From Monosporascus cannonballus (taxonomy: Eukaryota; Ascomycota; Sordariomycetes; Xylariales), in the NCBI GenBank assembly GCA_004154925.1, contig QJNS01000103.1, forward strand, positions 62,001-126,000: a DNA stretch of 64,000 bases. Reading direction: 5' to 3'. Shown here in pieces: positions 12,920 to 23,841 of the stretch. Numbering within the stretch: position 1 is the stretch's first letter; each line of letters opens with the position of its first letter. Below the pieces are notes generated by a model, which ran no database searches, had not been told where the DNA came from, and worked only from the letters and a program-made list of their open reading frames with translations. The translations under genes were made by a program, and so were the position numbers.

Positions 12920-14392
12920 TATTGCCGACACTTGACGTCATCCATGGGAAGTCCTGAGACGTGCACCATCCGCTATCCGAGCGACTTCTTGGAAGAGTCC
13001 AACATAAAAAAAAGTGAGGACCAGCATTTATTATGCAGGATTAGATGTTGGATTCCAGTCCAACTCGGGAAAAACCAGCGGGCCGTATATTGGAGAGGTA
13101 TGTTTGGTAATAGTGCAAGAAGGGACAAATACTATCCGGCAAACACATCTTCATATATCTGGATACAATTAAATGAAGGTTTCTTCACTACATAGGTACT
13201 TATCATTTGACTTCATTTTTTCCGATTAGCTAAATTCTCAACGTCGATTACCTCATCTTTTTACTCGTGCCCCAAAGATATACCATAATAGATCTATTTA
13301 ATGTCAGCATGACAGGGCACTCCGAGGCACGAAGGCGGTGATGCGGCTCCGCGAGACCGGTGGCAGCAGGCTTTGACATGCGTACAAGTACTAGTAATAT
13401 GCTACATGCCTCATACGGTTATTCTAGGCTTATCCACGCTCAAGGTTGGCTTAATACCTGTCGCCTCACTGAGGCCGGGGGGGACTAACGAGAAGGAGTC
13501 AATACATTTTATGCTTCTTGGTTGGTGATATGGAAATGGCGCTTGTGAAGAGGGCCCAGAGTTGCGATATGCAAGCGACCGGGGGCGGGGCATCCTCACG
13601 CTGCATGAGGCGGCGCGTCTCCGTCTCTTAGGCAAGGGCCGCTCTGCAATGCACAATGAAGATTCCTTGCAGAAGCACTTTTCCTCTGACCAGATGGCCA
13701 AAAGCCGGTTGATCCAGGGCCCAGGCGGCCCCGGATTCCTTGGGCCCTTGACCACTCCATGTGATACCTCAGTGGGCTAACCAAGTGCGCTGGAAACAAT
13801 ATATATCCCCCCTTTCCCCTTCCAGGTTACTCGTGTTCATGTTCCTCACATACGAGGTAGGAATGGGAGGGTTCGGCAGCATCAAACCCCAGTGATCAAC
13901 GGCCAGACCGTACTGATTTCAGGAACTGTGTCGCAGATTATCACAGTCGCAGTTTGAAGTCTTATTTTCTACTCTGGATAGCGCCGATAGGTGGGCGTTG
14001 AGATGTGTCATTCTGCCGGTGCCGGGTTCTGGGGGTCCTGAAGTACGTTCAATATTGTTGCTCCCGGGGAAACTCGGTACTACGCAGTCCATCGTTTTTT
14101 CCTGAGTCGGGGCTTCGAAAGCGAGATAACGGGTTTCTATTTGCTTACTCTTTTGCACAATCACCGCGAACTTTAAAACAATGTCACGGTTAACACAATC
14201 ACTCGGGAGAAAGGACGAGAAACGAAGAGAACGGTAAACGATCCGTCAATTCTTGGCATGGGCGGTCTCCCGTTTTATCCTGCCTATCATAATCCCATTG
14301 GCTCCCCTCTCTATGCAAGCGAAAGGTCCGACGCAACTGACATAGGGATGTCTCAGCGGGCTTCATGGACCCCGGCATGTGGATGCACAGCG
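12920..14392. other. Intergenic region, no gene recognised
   Basis: Mixed composition with several short open frames on both strands (for example 12905-13195 + and 13411-13755 -). None shows a domain, a conserved motif or splice signals joining it to another. The region separates the 3' end of the epoxide-hydrolase-like gene from the 3' end of the minus-strand Rid gene. Confidence 0.5.
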
Positions 14393-15064
14393 CTACTTCT
14401 GAGCTTGCTTGGCCTGGCCGATGGCGGTGGCACCCTCGGCGTCATAAGCCTCGACGTCGATCTCGAAATGCATCTTGTTGGAGCCCAGGGCGTTGACGCC
14501 CAGCTCGGTCCAGACAGGCTGATGATTGGGCATCCACTTCCGAAGGTTGTAGACAATGCGCTCGTGCTGGCTGGGAATGTCGGTGCTGTACGTGACGACA
14601 CGGTAGACCTGGCACCATCCCTTGCCGCCGGCGTGCTTGAGGTTGTAGTCGCAGTTCTCGAAAGCCTGGTCGATCTCATCGAACAGGCTGGGACGGACCA
14701 GGGATTCGAAGTTGAACTCATTGGCCTTGGCGTCCCAGCCACCTGTCGTATTGTGAGCCCGAGGGGAAGTTTTGAGGGAGAGGAATTGAAGATGCTGATA
14801 CAGTGGAAGGACACGCGCAACGGAGGCAGCGCTGCCTTGCTAGGACGGGGCGGGACGCGGGACTGGGTAGGGGTTGAGCAGGAGAATATGGGAGTGAGAG
14901 ACGGAGGAGGCGGCTAGCTAGCGTAGGAGACGGGATTGGCAATTCCTCTCACCTTGACCAGAGCAGATGATACGATCTCCTACACGGACGGCCTGGGAGT
15001 AGGATAGGTTCTTTCTCGCCCACTCACCCCAGCCGGGGTATGCGTAGCACTGAAGGTCGGACAT
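14393..15064 (-). CDS. Rid-family (YjgF/YER057c/UK114) protein
   Basis: Two exons (15064-14953 and 14742-14393) joined over a 210-base intron give 153 residues, a normal length for the family. The start MSDLQCYAYPG is followed by VGDRIICSGQ, the splice point, and GGWD, a typical Rid N-terminal arrangement. The C-terminal half has the characteristic RKWMPNHQPVWTELGVNALG and MHFEIDVEAYD segments. RidA proteins hydrolyse enamines and imines with a conserved Arg just before the last strands. That Arg is not visible here, where the segment reads QPVWTELGV, so this belongs to a divergent subfamily without proven deaminase activity. No targeting signal is seen; cytosolic location is likely. It faces the epoxide-hydrolase-like gene tail to tail. 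Large frames on the plus strand (14258-14917) are shadows of this gene. Confidence 0.85.
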
Positions 15065-16581
15065 GATGCGAGAAAAAAGGGTTTGCGTTTCGGACTAGCC
15101 TAGAGCGGAGGGAAACGCAGCTTTACGTGCTGATGGGAAGGTCGAGAATAGAGTTCTATGATACCCGTGCTGTACAAGCTAGAGGGATTTAACGTTGAAT
15201 GGTCAACAATGACAAGGCGGTCTACATGCGTCTGAGCTGACAACTTTGAAGCTTGAGCAACGAAAAATCAAGGCTGTGGCGAGAGATTGCTCTCTCTCCT
15301 CGTGGCCTGTTTTCATTCGGACAAGGGCTTTACTTAAAGCCTGGATTCGGTGGATCCGGTGCCGGCGCTCGGAGCTGATCAGTCTCCTCGATGGCGCTAG
15401 CCCTGGCACTTTCCGAAAAGGGCAAATGCGATCAGTTGCCTCGGATGAATTGCAGTGGTATGCCACCCCCGGTTTGGTGGCACAAACGCCCTTTGGTTCG
15501 ACAAGATCTGAGCGGAGATGTGACAGATTAGGAACGGCCCGACGGCTTGCGCCATGTCGGGACGGCACACACCCCGGCAGACTCTTGTGGGATGTACCAT
15601 GGAGCGTTGGCGGGTCCGATTATCATTTTGCGACCACGAACACATTCGTACAGAAGCTTCCAGAATCAGTGTTGCCCTTGCTGCGTTAAACTAAAATCTG
15701 GGCACGGACCATGTAAGCCATTTTTGGCGCTCCAACTATGCGCCATGGTCGTACTGGGTAGTTTGATAAAGTGGCTACTTTATTCTTGAATAAAATACAG
15801 TGGCAGTTTTCTAGCTTAAAAACGGTTAATAACTCACTAATTTAACGCTTATTTTGCGGAAAATTACTGCGCTTTAAAAAGTGTGCACTTCGCTACAAAG
15901 GTCGGGCGAAAAGCGTGCGCACGTTTCTAGTTGGACCTATAGTACGCCATAAAGCACAGTGACATATAGTGGAAGTGAGGTTAGTAGTTGTTGTGTGCTA
16001 AAGTTAAATTCTAGGGAAGTGCCTTTAGGGCTTTATAACGTCTTTGCAATTAAGATTATTTATCATATAGTGTATCTAGCTTGGATAAATAACGTTCTTT
16101 AGCTACGGTTAATATTGCGACTAAAATAAAAATATATGTATATTTTTGCGCTCGATCTTCGCACTTTGCGCAACGTTAATACGGCTTCTATTATAATTTC
16201 TTAAAAAGTCTTATTTTGTAAAATTTACCAAAGTTATAGCTGATTTCGCTAATAAATTAAAAGAAATTAACTTTATAACTTGGGCATAAGTATATTTCTT
16301 AATTATCTTTATTCTTATATATGTACAAGTAATTTAATTACTTATATTAATATTTGAAAATTTTAAAAAATTATGTACTAATATATTTATAAATTTAAAC
16401 ATTTAATTAGTACACTACATTACACTATTATATACACTATTGTATCAGATAATCGTGGGTCGTTTAGTAAAACAAACTTAATTAAATTAAATATAATATA
16501 TTAAATTTATAAAGTTAACCGATTTTTTAATCTAGAGTATTTACAACTCTTTTATAAGTATAGATATTCTATTTACGCTAA
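15065..16581. other. Intergenic region changing to AT-rich repeat flank
   Basis: From 15065 to about 15790 the composition is normal and short open frames lie on both strands (15246-15689 +, 15203-15568 -) without recognisable domains. The first part is the likely promoter of the Rid gene. From about 15790 the sequence becomes AT-rich, without coding potential, up to the LTR of the next element. Confidence 0.5.
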
Positions 16582-16999
16582 TGTAACGAACCTGTCATAT
16601 ATCCACCTGGAGATATGAGCAGTATCCGAAAAAGGTCTTGATTTGCAGGTAACAATAAGGCGAAAAATAATTTAGTATATTCGTTAAAGAAATTTCAAGG
16701 TATTCCTTTCTCAATCAGAGAACGGTATAATTATTTCCAGATGGAAAACTGAAATTAATAGTTAAAAAACGAAAATTAAATAAGTAGCTATTTATATAGA
16801 AAACCCGAAATCTTATACCTCCCTTTATTCTGCTAGTATGTTATTAATTTTTTTAATTTGTCAGATTACTTAAATCAAAGTAATCTATATGATTTAATAA
16901 ATTAATTAAATCACTTTAGGTTACGTAACCTAAAGTATAAGGTTTTTACTTCTACAACCTTAAGGCCTCCAGAACGGGCCCGCTTAAAGATCCGTAATA
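16582..16999 (-). repeat. 3' LTR of the Gypsy element (418 bp)
   Basis: Direct repeat of 23419-23836 with identical length. It carries more A and T than the other copy. The terminal CA seen in the right copy is TA here, so the left copy is the more mutated of the two at that end. Confidence 0.93.
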
Positions 17000-17331
17000 C
17001 CATTTTCCTTTTTTCAAAATCTTTATCCCAAAAATAAATAGGTAAATATCCCTTTTTTCCAATTAAAAACAGTTTTTCGTATTTGTTAACTTATTATAGC
17101 GGGTCGGGTAAAAAAGTTAACGCGTTAATCCCGTACAAATTAACGCCAGATTCGCAATAACCAATCTAATTATATTCTCAAATTTGGATTTAAGGTGTTA
17201 CCTTATTCCAGCTGTTTTTTACTTGGAAAATTTAAATGTTTTATAATAAAAAGCATTCCCAATTATTACTATTATATTCGTCGTTAACGTTTTTGTAACG
17301 AGCTAACGATTGCCATATTTTCATTAGAAAA

Positions 17332-17740
17332 TATTAGTTTTGAATACGACCGTTTTCAAAGGGAACGCCGTGCCGTTAAAGATAAACTTATGGAACTACA
17401 GCGAAAATTTCAGAAAGAAATATCAAAAAAAAAATAAGTTACAACGCTTACGTCGCCAGGAAAACATTTTTTTTAAAAAAAAAGGTGCAACTGCTTTTCG
17501 AAAGTTACGAACTAAACCAATTAAAAAAGCGAAAAAAAATAAAAGAAAAGCGACGACGTATAAAAACGGAACAGGCGCAACTTGCCTTAGAGATAAATAC
17601 TACGACCGAGGCGTTTACCTCTTTCGACTGAAACGCCGAAAGTTTAAATTTAAGCGGGAGACCTTTGTCGCTTTCGACCTTGGTCTTGCTGGAAACGGTC
17701 GGTCAGGATTCTGGCGGTAAAACGTCTTAACCAGGTCCAT
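17332..17740 (+). pseudogene. Antisense coding remnant of the Gypsy element (coiled-coil-like)
   Basis: Read on the plus strand, opposite to gag and pol, this segment gives FEYDRFQRERRAVKDKL followed, after a frame change at a run of A, by LQRLRRQENIFFKKKGA. The charged heptad-like pattern and the RLRRQ core match the antisense remnants in the other Gypsy elements of this window (2640-3240 -, about 61480-61890 + and 63145-63599 +). It lies between pol and the 3' LTR. The protein was probably alpha-helical; function is unknown. The frame is broken. Confidence 0.6.
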
Positions 17741-20700
17741 CGCATTCGTTAAGTACTTAAATAGTTCCTATAAGTTTTTTTCGTATAAGTATTTTTCTTA
17801 TTTAATTAAGTACTGGATCTTATTTTTGATTATTTTGGAATCCAATATTCGTTTAATTTCGTATTCGTTATTATCATCTTTTTTAATTTTTAGGCTTATT
17901 TTTAAGGGGGCGTTTTTAGGAGCTGGCTTAAATAAAAGAAAATACAGAAAATAAGGTGTATTTTTATGTTTTTGGGTAGCGATAGGCAGTAATTAGTTTT
18001 GGAAATGATTTTATTAACTTTAAAAGGTTTAAATTTTTTGAAATTAAGTTTATTACTAAGTTTTTTCGTTTTGATTTGTAAAATATTTAAGGTTGCGTTT
18101 TGTTTTTGGCGTAATAAGTAAACTTTATTTCCTTTCGTTAAAATTAATCCCTTAATTCTTTTTTTGTTATAATACTGGATTATCCGTTATTACAGAAATC
18201 GCAATTCGTTCTGGAAACGGGCTTAGATTGTTTTAATTTCTGTTATTAATGTTTCTATTTTTGGGGTAATTATAATAATTTTTAGTATTTTGTTAAGCGG
18301 TTATTTAGGTCGTTTTGTTTTTGCATTATGTCCGTATATAGCTATATAAGGAAATACGCCCATATCTTTATTATTAAATATATTATAGGCGATTTGTACT
18401 AATAATAGGAATTTTACTTAATTATTTTGTTAGTAATTAATATAATTTCGTAAGTATTATTCCAGGGTTTGGTTTAATTTTTCGGTTTGGCTATCCGTTT
18501 AAGGATAATACGTTATTAAGAACTTAAATTTAGCATTAATTTATTTGAAAAAGTTAATGCCGAATTTTGAAATGAATAACGTATTTCGGTTTAAAATAAT
18601 TTTTTTAGGTATCCTATGTTTATTAAGGTATTATTTAATAAAGGCGTAAGTTAATTATTTTGCCGTTACATTTCTTTTAAAAAGTAAAAAATATTTATAT
18701 TTGGTAAATCTGTTAATAATTACCTATATTCCGTCGTATTCGACTTTAATAACTGGGTTTTTAAATGGAAATAAACTAGTAATAAAGTCCCAAGCTATGG
18801 TGTTCCATGCTTTATTAGGAATGTTAGTAAATTATAATAGTCCGTAGGGCTTATGGCGCGTTACCTTAGTTTTGTTGCAAACGTTACAATTTTTGATAGT
18901 TATTTTAACCATACGGCGTAGCTTAAGGAAATTATATTTTTTTTTATAGCCATCAGGTGGTTTTAAAGATTTTTTGGTATTTATGCAGTAGGTTTTTATG
19001 GAATTCCTTTACGAATTATTTTTGTTAATCTTTGGGAATATAGATTTTGCCATAATACAATAATTAATTTTTGGGTTGTTTTTTTAACTGCTGGATTTCC
19101 TTTTATTTTTTTGTATCGTAAAAATTCTTAAACCGTATTAAAAGTTCGGTAATTGGTTTCTTTATTATTTTACATAGATATATAGTTTTATTTTTATTAT
19201 ATTATAATATCTGCATGTTTTTTTGGGGAATTTTGGAATCGTAATTTTTTTTGCAACTAAAAATATCTGTTTTGATATTTTTTTTCTTTTGATGTAATGT
19301 ATTTTGAAGTTAAATCTAAATAGGAAAATCCATTATTTTTTATGTCGTTTGTTCAATTTTTAGGCTTTCATAAATCGCGTAAGATTTTTATAATTAAAGT
19401 AAATGTCAAAGGGTTTTTTTATTCCGCTAAAGAAAGGTTTTTATTTTTTGAAAATATTAATAATTGCTAATAATTTTTTGTCGTAAATCTGGTATCTAAA
19501 TTCTGTATTTCGGAATGCTTTAAAGTAATATGCCACTAGGTACTATTTGCCGTTGCTTTTTTGCTATTTCAAAATTGCGCCTAGGGTATACTTTAAAGTA
19601 TCTGTCTTTAATCGTTTCGTTTTGTCTGGATTTGGCATCCTTACGATAAATCTGTTAGTAATTGTTTTTTTTAATTTCCGGAATACTTTTTTTGTTTCTT
19701 TTAAAAGTTCGAATTTTTTCTTAACGTATTTCTTAATGGTAAGTTTCGTTAAAAGCTTAATTATATTTCCATATCCCTTAATTAAGCCGCGTACGTAATC
19801 CGTAAATCCTAACATCTGTTAGATATTTATAACGGTTACCTTATTAAGGATAGGTTAATCCTTAATTGTTTTCAATTTGGAACGTTAAATTTAAATTTGT
19901 CCTAATGTAAAAGTAAATCCCAAAAAATCCAATTTCTGGGTATGCTATACATTTTTAGTAGAGTTAATTCGAATATTGGTTTCGTCCAAAATTTTAAGTA
20001 CTTAAGCAACATATTTTTTATGCTTTTTTAGGGTCTCGGAATAAATAAGAATATTATCGAAATAAACAAATATAAATTTATTTAAAAATTGTCGGAAGGT
20101 AATTATTATTAAGCTTTGGAAACTGGCGGGAACGTTAATAAATCCTATAGGTATTACTTTATATTCGTAAAATCCGTATATTATTTTGAATGCCGTTTTC
20201 TATTCTTCTTTTTTGGTTATTTTGATGCAATAATAGCCATTGCGAAATGTAAGCGCCGTAAACCATTTAGCTTTACTGGCATTTTCATTTAAGGTATTTA
20301 TAAAAGTTAAGGGATATCCGTTTTTAATCGTAATATTATTTAATTATTTATAATTAATTATTTTTCAGTAAATAAGGTTTCCGTTTTTATTAATCCTTTA
20401 TTTGCTATTTTTGGTTTTTGGTACCATAAGAACTGGATATCCGGTAAGGAAGTTAAAAAGTTAAATGTATTTTTTTTTCAAATTTAATTATATGCTTTTC
20501 CATAAAGTTTTTGATTTTTTTGGGTTTATATGGTAAATTTTGTAAAGCTTAGGATAATGCCTTTTTTGATAGGTATCCGGTAGTCCTATTAACCGTGTAA
20601 CGGTAATTCGTAATTTTCTCTGTCCTTAAATAATTTTTTGAATTTTTGATATTCCGGAAGTATTTTAAAGATTTAATTAAGAACCCGTATTTCCTTAATA

Positions 20701-21900
20701 ACATAATAAATTTTTCGATTATTTTCATTTGGCATTTCGTCCTAAGAAAATATTCGTTTTTTTTAATTAATCCGTAAGTTACTGGAATAAAACTAAAATA
20801 TTCCTAAAATAATATCGTATCCGGAGATGTTAGCGATATCCAGTAAAACGCGTTTTTGATATCCTTAAATTTGCATTAGGAATTTTTCCGTTTTTCGAAA
20901 AATTCGTCCGTTTTCGTAAATGGATAAGTTGCCGTTTACCGTACGCAATTTGTAAAACTTTAGTTTGTATTTTTAGGGAATTTAATGTTTTTTTGTTACT
21001 GCGGGAGAAATAAAATTACTTTTTATTCCGGAATTAATTATGGCTTTAAGCATTTTGCTTTTATATCGGAAAGGGATCTTAATCTGGCTACGCGTTTTTT
21101 TCGTTATTTCGCATAAGGTTTTATCGATTAGGGCTTTTTGATGCCTTATTTTCGAGGGCCTTTGTAATTTTTTAATTTTTGATGGTTTCCGACTTAAGCG
21201 AACCTTTATTTACGAACTTTTTTAACAATATGTTTAGTATATTGGTCGTTCTTATACCGGAACTATGTTTTCTTGCCATATTTGTATTAGGGCTTCAAAA
21301 TCGGATTTTTTTTCTTAGCTTACCTTTTTATTTTGTTTTTCCCGAATTATAAAATCAAAAAGGTGAATTTCCGAAAAAGGTATTCTTATATCTAGGAGTT
21401 CGTATTAGATGCAAAATATCGGAAAGTAACATAAATATCTTTGCGATATAACTTTTTAATTCCGTTTTGATTCGGGATGTAAATAATAAAACCTAGGGTA
21501 TTTTGGTTATCGAAGAATTTTAGTATATCAGTACTTATCGTCTAGTTCGGTAAGAGTTTTATTATTTTATCCGGGCCAAAAGTTATTATTTTTTTTTAGC
21601 TCGGAAATAAACGAGATAATCGTTTTGGCAGCAAGCAGTATAATGTAATAAATCGTAAAGGTCTGTTAATGGTATTTTTAGGTAGATAATATATTTTGAA
21701 AGCTTACAGAGTTCCGGGGGTAATTATTTATAATTACTAGTATTTGATCGGAACTAACCGTTCTTTATGTACATCTTACATTTTTTAAAATCAAGATAAT
21801 ATTAATATCTTAGCCCTATAGTTATTTTGGAAACCGTCTATCCGGGATAATACTTACAGGCTTTAATTTTAAAATCCTGGCAAACTGGATAATCCTCGTA
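17741..21900 (-). pseudogene. Degenerate Gypsy pol (protease region, RT, RNase H, integrase)
   Basis: Minus-strand fragments match Ty3/Gypsy Pol in the expected order. Reverse transcriptase lies at about 20460-19900, with YPVLMVPKTK, then EEWKTAFK, then YFDNILIYSETLKK at about 20100-20040, where the second Asp of the catalytic box is Asn, and LDFLGF afterwards. The integrase zinc-binding end is visible as CNVCNKTKVTRHKPYG at about 18900-18840. Many TAA and TAG stops interrupt it. No intact open frame longer than about 85 codons remains. Confidence 0.85.
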
Positions 21901-21921
21901 CTTTAGGATGTCGCTTTGGAT

Positions 21922-22812
21922 TTAAATAATTATAATAATAATGAATTCTGGCTGGAAAGAAATTAAACTAACTTTTTTCTTTTTTTTTTCTGCCTTACTG
22001 TCGGTTTTTTGTTTAGCCGCTTTAGCTTTTTTTTGAAATTGAGGAATCCCTCCTTTTTTGGAGTTCCTTTTGGCGGAGGAATAACATTCATTTTTGAAAT
22101 GCCCCTTTTTGCCACAGTTAAAGCATTCCATTTTGGATTTGTTTTTTTTAGGTTCCTTTAAAACGGAACTTGTTTCCTTTTGAGGTTTGCCCTTATTCTT
22201 TTTGTTCTGGCTTTTCGAACTTTTATTATTATCTCGTTTGCTGGTCCTTTTTTTCTTAAGGTACCGATTAAAAATACGACGGTCGGCGATAATAACCTTA
22301 TTTATGTATTCGGCGAAGGATCTAACCTTTAATTCCTTATACATCTTATCCTTAATTAACGGCTTTAGGCCGTTATAGTAAAAATAAAATAACGCGTTTT
22401 CTGGTAAGTTTAAAATAGCAGCCAGGCGGTTAAATTCCGTCATATATTCGGCGGCTAACTTAATTTAATAAAGGAAATAAAATTACTTAATCGCATCCTG
22501 TTTTTTATCGGGGTTTCCGAATAAAGCGCGTATTTTTTCTTTAAAGTTCTCGTAATCGCTAAAGATGTAATTAATAAGGTCCGAAAATTCCTTTGGGTAT
22601 TTTTTGAAGTAATCCGTTAAAATAAGCTCGAACCAGTTACGAACTTTTCTAATAAGTAATTGCAAAATAACTATTACTTTTTGGTATTTTTCCGGCAGAA
22701 AGTTTTTATAAAATTTAAGGTAAAATCTGGCCTGGACCAGGAATCCTTCCGGGTCCTCTGATCCATTATAGGGTTTAGGGGGAATTGGCTTATAGCCCTT
22801 GACGTTTGGCAT
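21922..22812 (-). pseudogene. Gypsy gag with CCHC zinc knuckle, interrupted
   Basis: Two open pieces (22812-22483 and 22443-21922) lie in the same frame and are separated only by in-frame stops, so they form one gene. The first piece begins MPNVKGYKPIPPKPYNGSED and carries the retrotransposon Gag helical region with WFELIL and IRALFGNPDK. The second has a Lys-rich basic stretch and a zinc knuckle CFNCGKKGHFKNEC at about 22126-22085. The capsid-like and nucleocapsid-like parts are therefore both present. It is the best preserved coding part of the element. Confidence 0.88.
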
Positions 22813-23418
22813 TCCGTAATAGCCAGGAGGTGGAATGGTTTTTTTCCATGTCCGGTTCGTACCGAATAATGGTAAAATTAATGTTTTTCGTTTTGGATTT
22901 ATCGAAAGGGATTAATATCCAACCCCTTGGCTTTGCCCTTTAGCTAAGCTAAACTGAGGAAAAGCCGGTTTTTTTCCCTTAGTAAGTCGTGCATTTTCCT
23001 CCTTTAAGGTTCGAATTTCTGCTGCCAGGGTATTTAATTTTTCTTTCGCGGTAAGTTTTTGGCTTCCTGCCCTATATTCTTTTTCTTTAGCCTTTTTTCG
23101 TTCTATTGGTCCTTTTTCCTAAACCTTAATAATATCCTAGGGAATTGGGGAAAGTTATTATTAAGGCTAGGAAGACGGACCTCCTTAAGATCGGGTGGTA
23201 AGGGGTGCTATATTATTAATTAATTAGAAAATTTCTTTAATAGGAGGTAAACCGTTAAATCTTATTAATGAAATTTCACTAGCTAATAACGGGAATCGGG
23301 TATATTATTTATTTTTTGAATATTATTCTATGTTATCGTTTGCATTAAGTTTAAAAAGGTTTATACCCTAATTAGGCGGTAAATTATACGTCGGTTATTA
23401 ATTAAGGAACTATTAAAA

Positions 23419-23836
23419 TGTAACGAACTTGTTATACATCTATTTGGAGGTATAAGCAATATCCGAAAAAGGTTTTGATTTGCAGGTAATAATAAGGCGA
23501 AAAATGATTTAATATGTTTGTTAAGGAAATTTCAAAATATTCCTTTTTTAATTAGAAAACGGTACAGTTATTTCCAAATAAAGAACTTAAATTAATAGTT
23601 AAGGAGCGAAAACTAAGTAGGTGGCTATTTTTATAAGAAACCCGAAATCTTATATTTCCCTTTATTCTGCTGGTATGCTATTAATCTCCTTAATTTGTCA
23701 AATTACCTAGATCAAGGTAATTTATATAATTTAATAAATCAGTTAAATTATTTTAGGTTATGTAACCTAAAATATGGGGTCTTTACTCCTGTAGCCCTGG
23801 GGCCTCCAGAACGGGCCCGCTTAAGGATCCGTAACA
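23419..23836 (-). repeat. 5' LTR of the Gypsy element (418 bp)
   Basis: Direct repeat of 16582-16999. In element orientation it begins TGTTACGGATCC and ends GTTCGTTACA. It is adjacent to the duplicated target GCTAA at 23837-23841. Confidence 0.93.
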
Positions 23837-23841
23837 GCTAA

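Larger units (their letters stand above)
16577..23841 (-). mobile_element. Complete Gypsy retrotransposon with target-site duplication
   Basis: Two 418-bp LTRs (16582-16999 and 23419-23836) flank an interior of about 6.4 kb and are bounded by a perfect 5-bp duplication GCTAA (16577-16581 and 23837-23841). Gag and Pol remnants read on the minus strand, so the 5' LTR is the right one. In element orientation the LTR starts TGTTACGGATCC and ends GTTCGTTACA. My hand alignment finds about 70 differences between the LTRs, nearly all C/T or G/A, which indicates RIP rather than age. The interior keeps a fairly long gag but pol is broken. An antisense remnant lies near the 3' end (17332-17740). Confidence 0.93.

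Noticed and set aside
14258..14917. 219-codon plus-strand frame
   Set aside because: It is the shadow of the minus-strand Rid gene, whose spliced product matches the family from start to stop.
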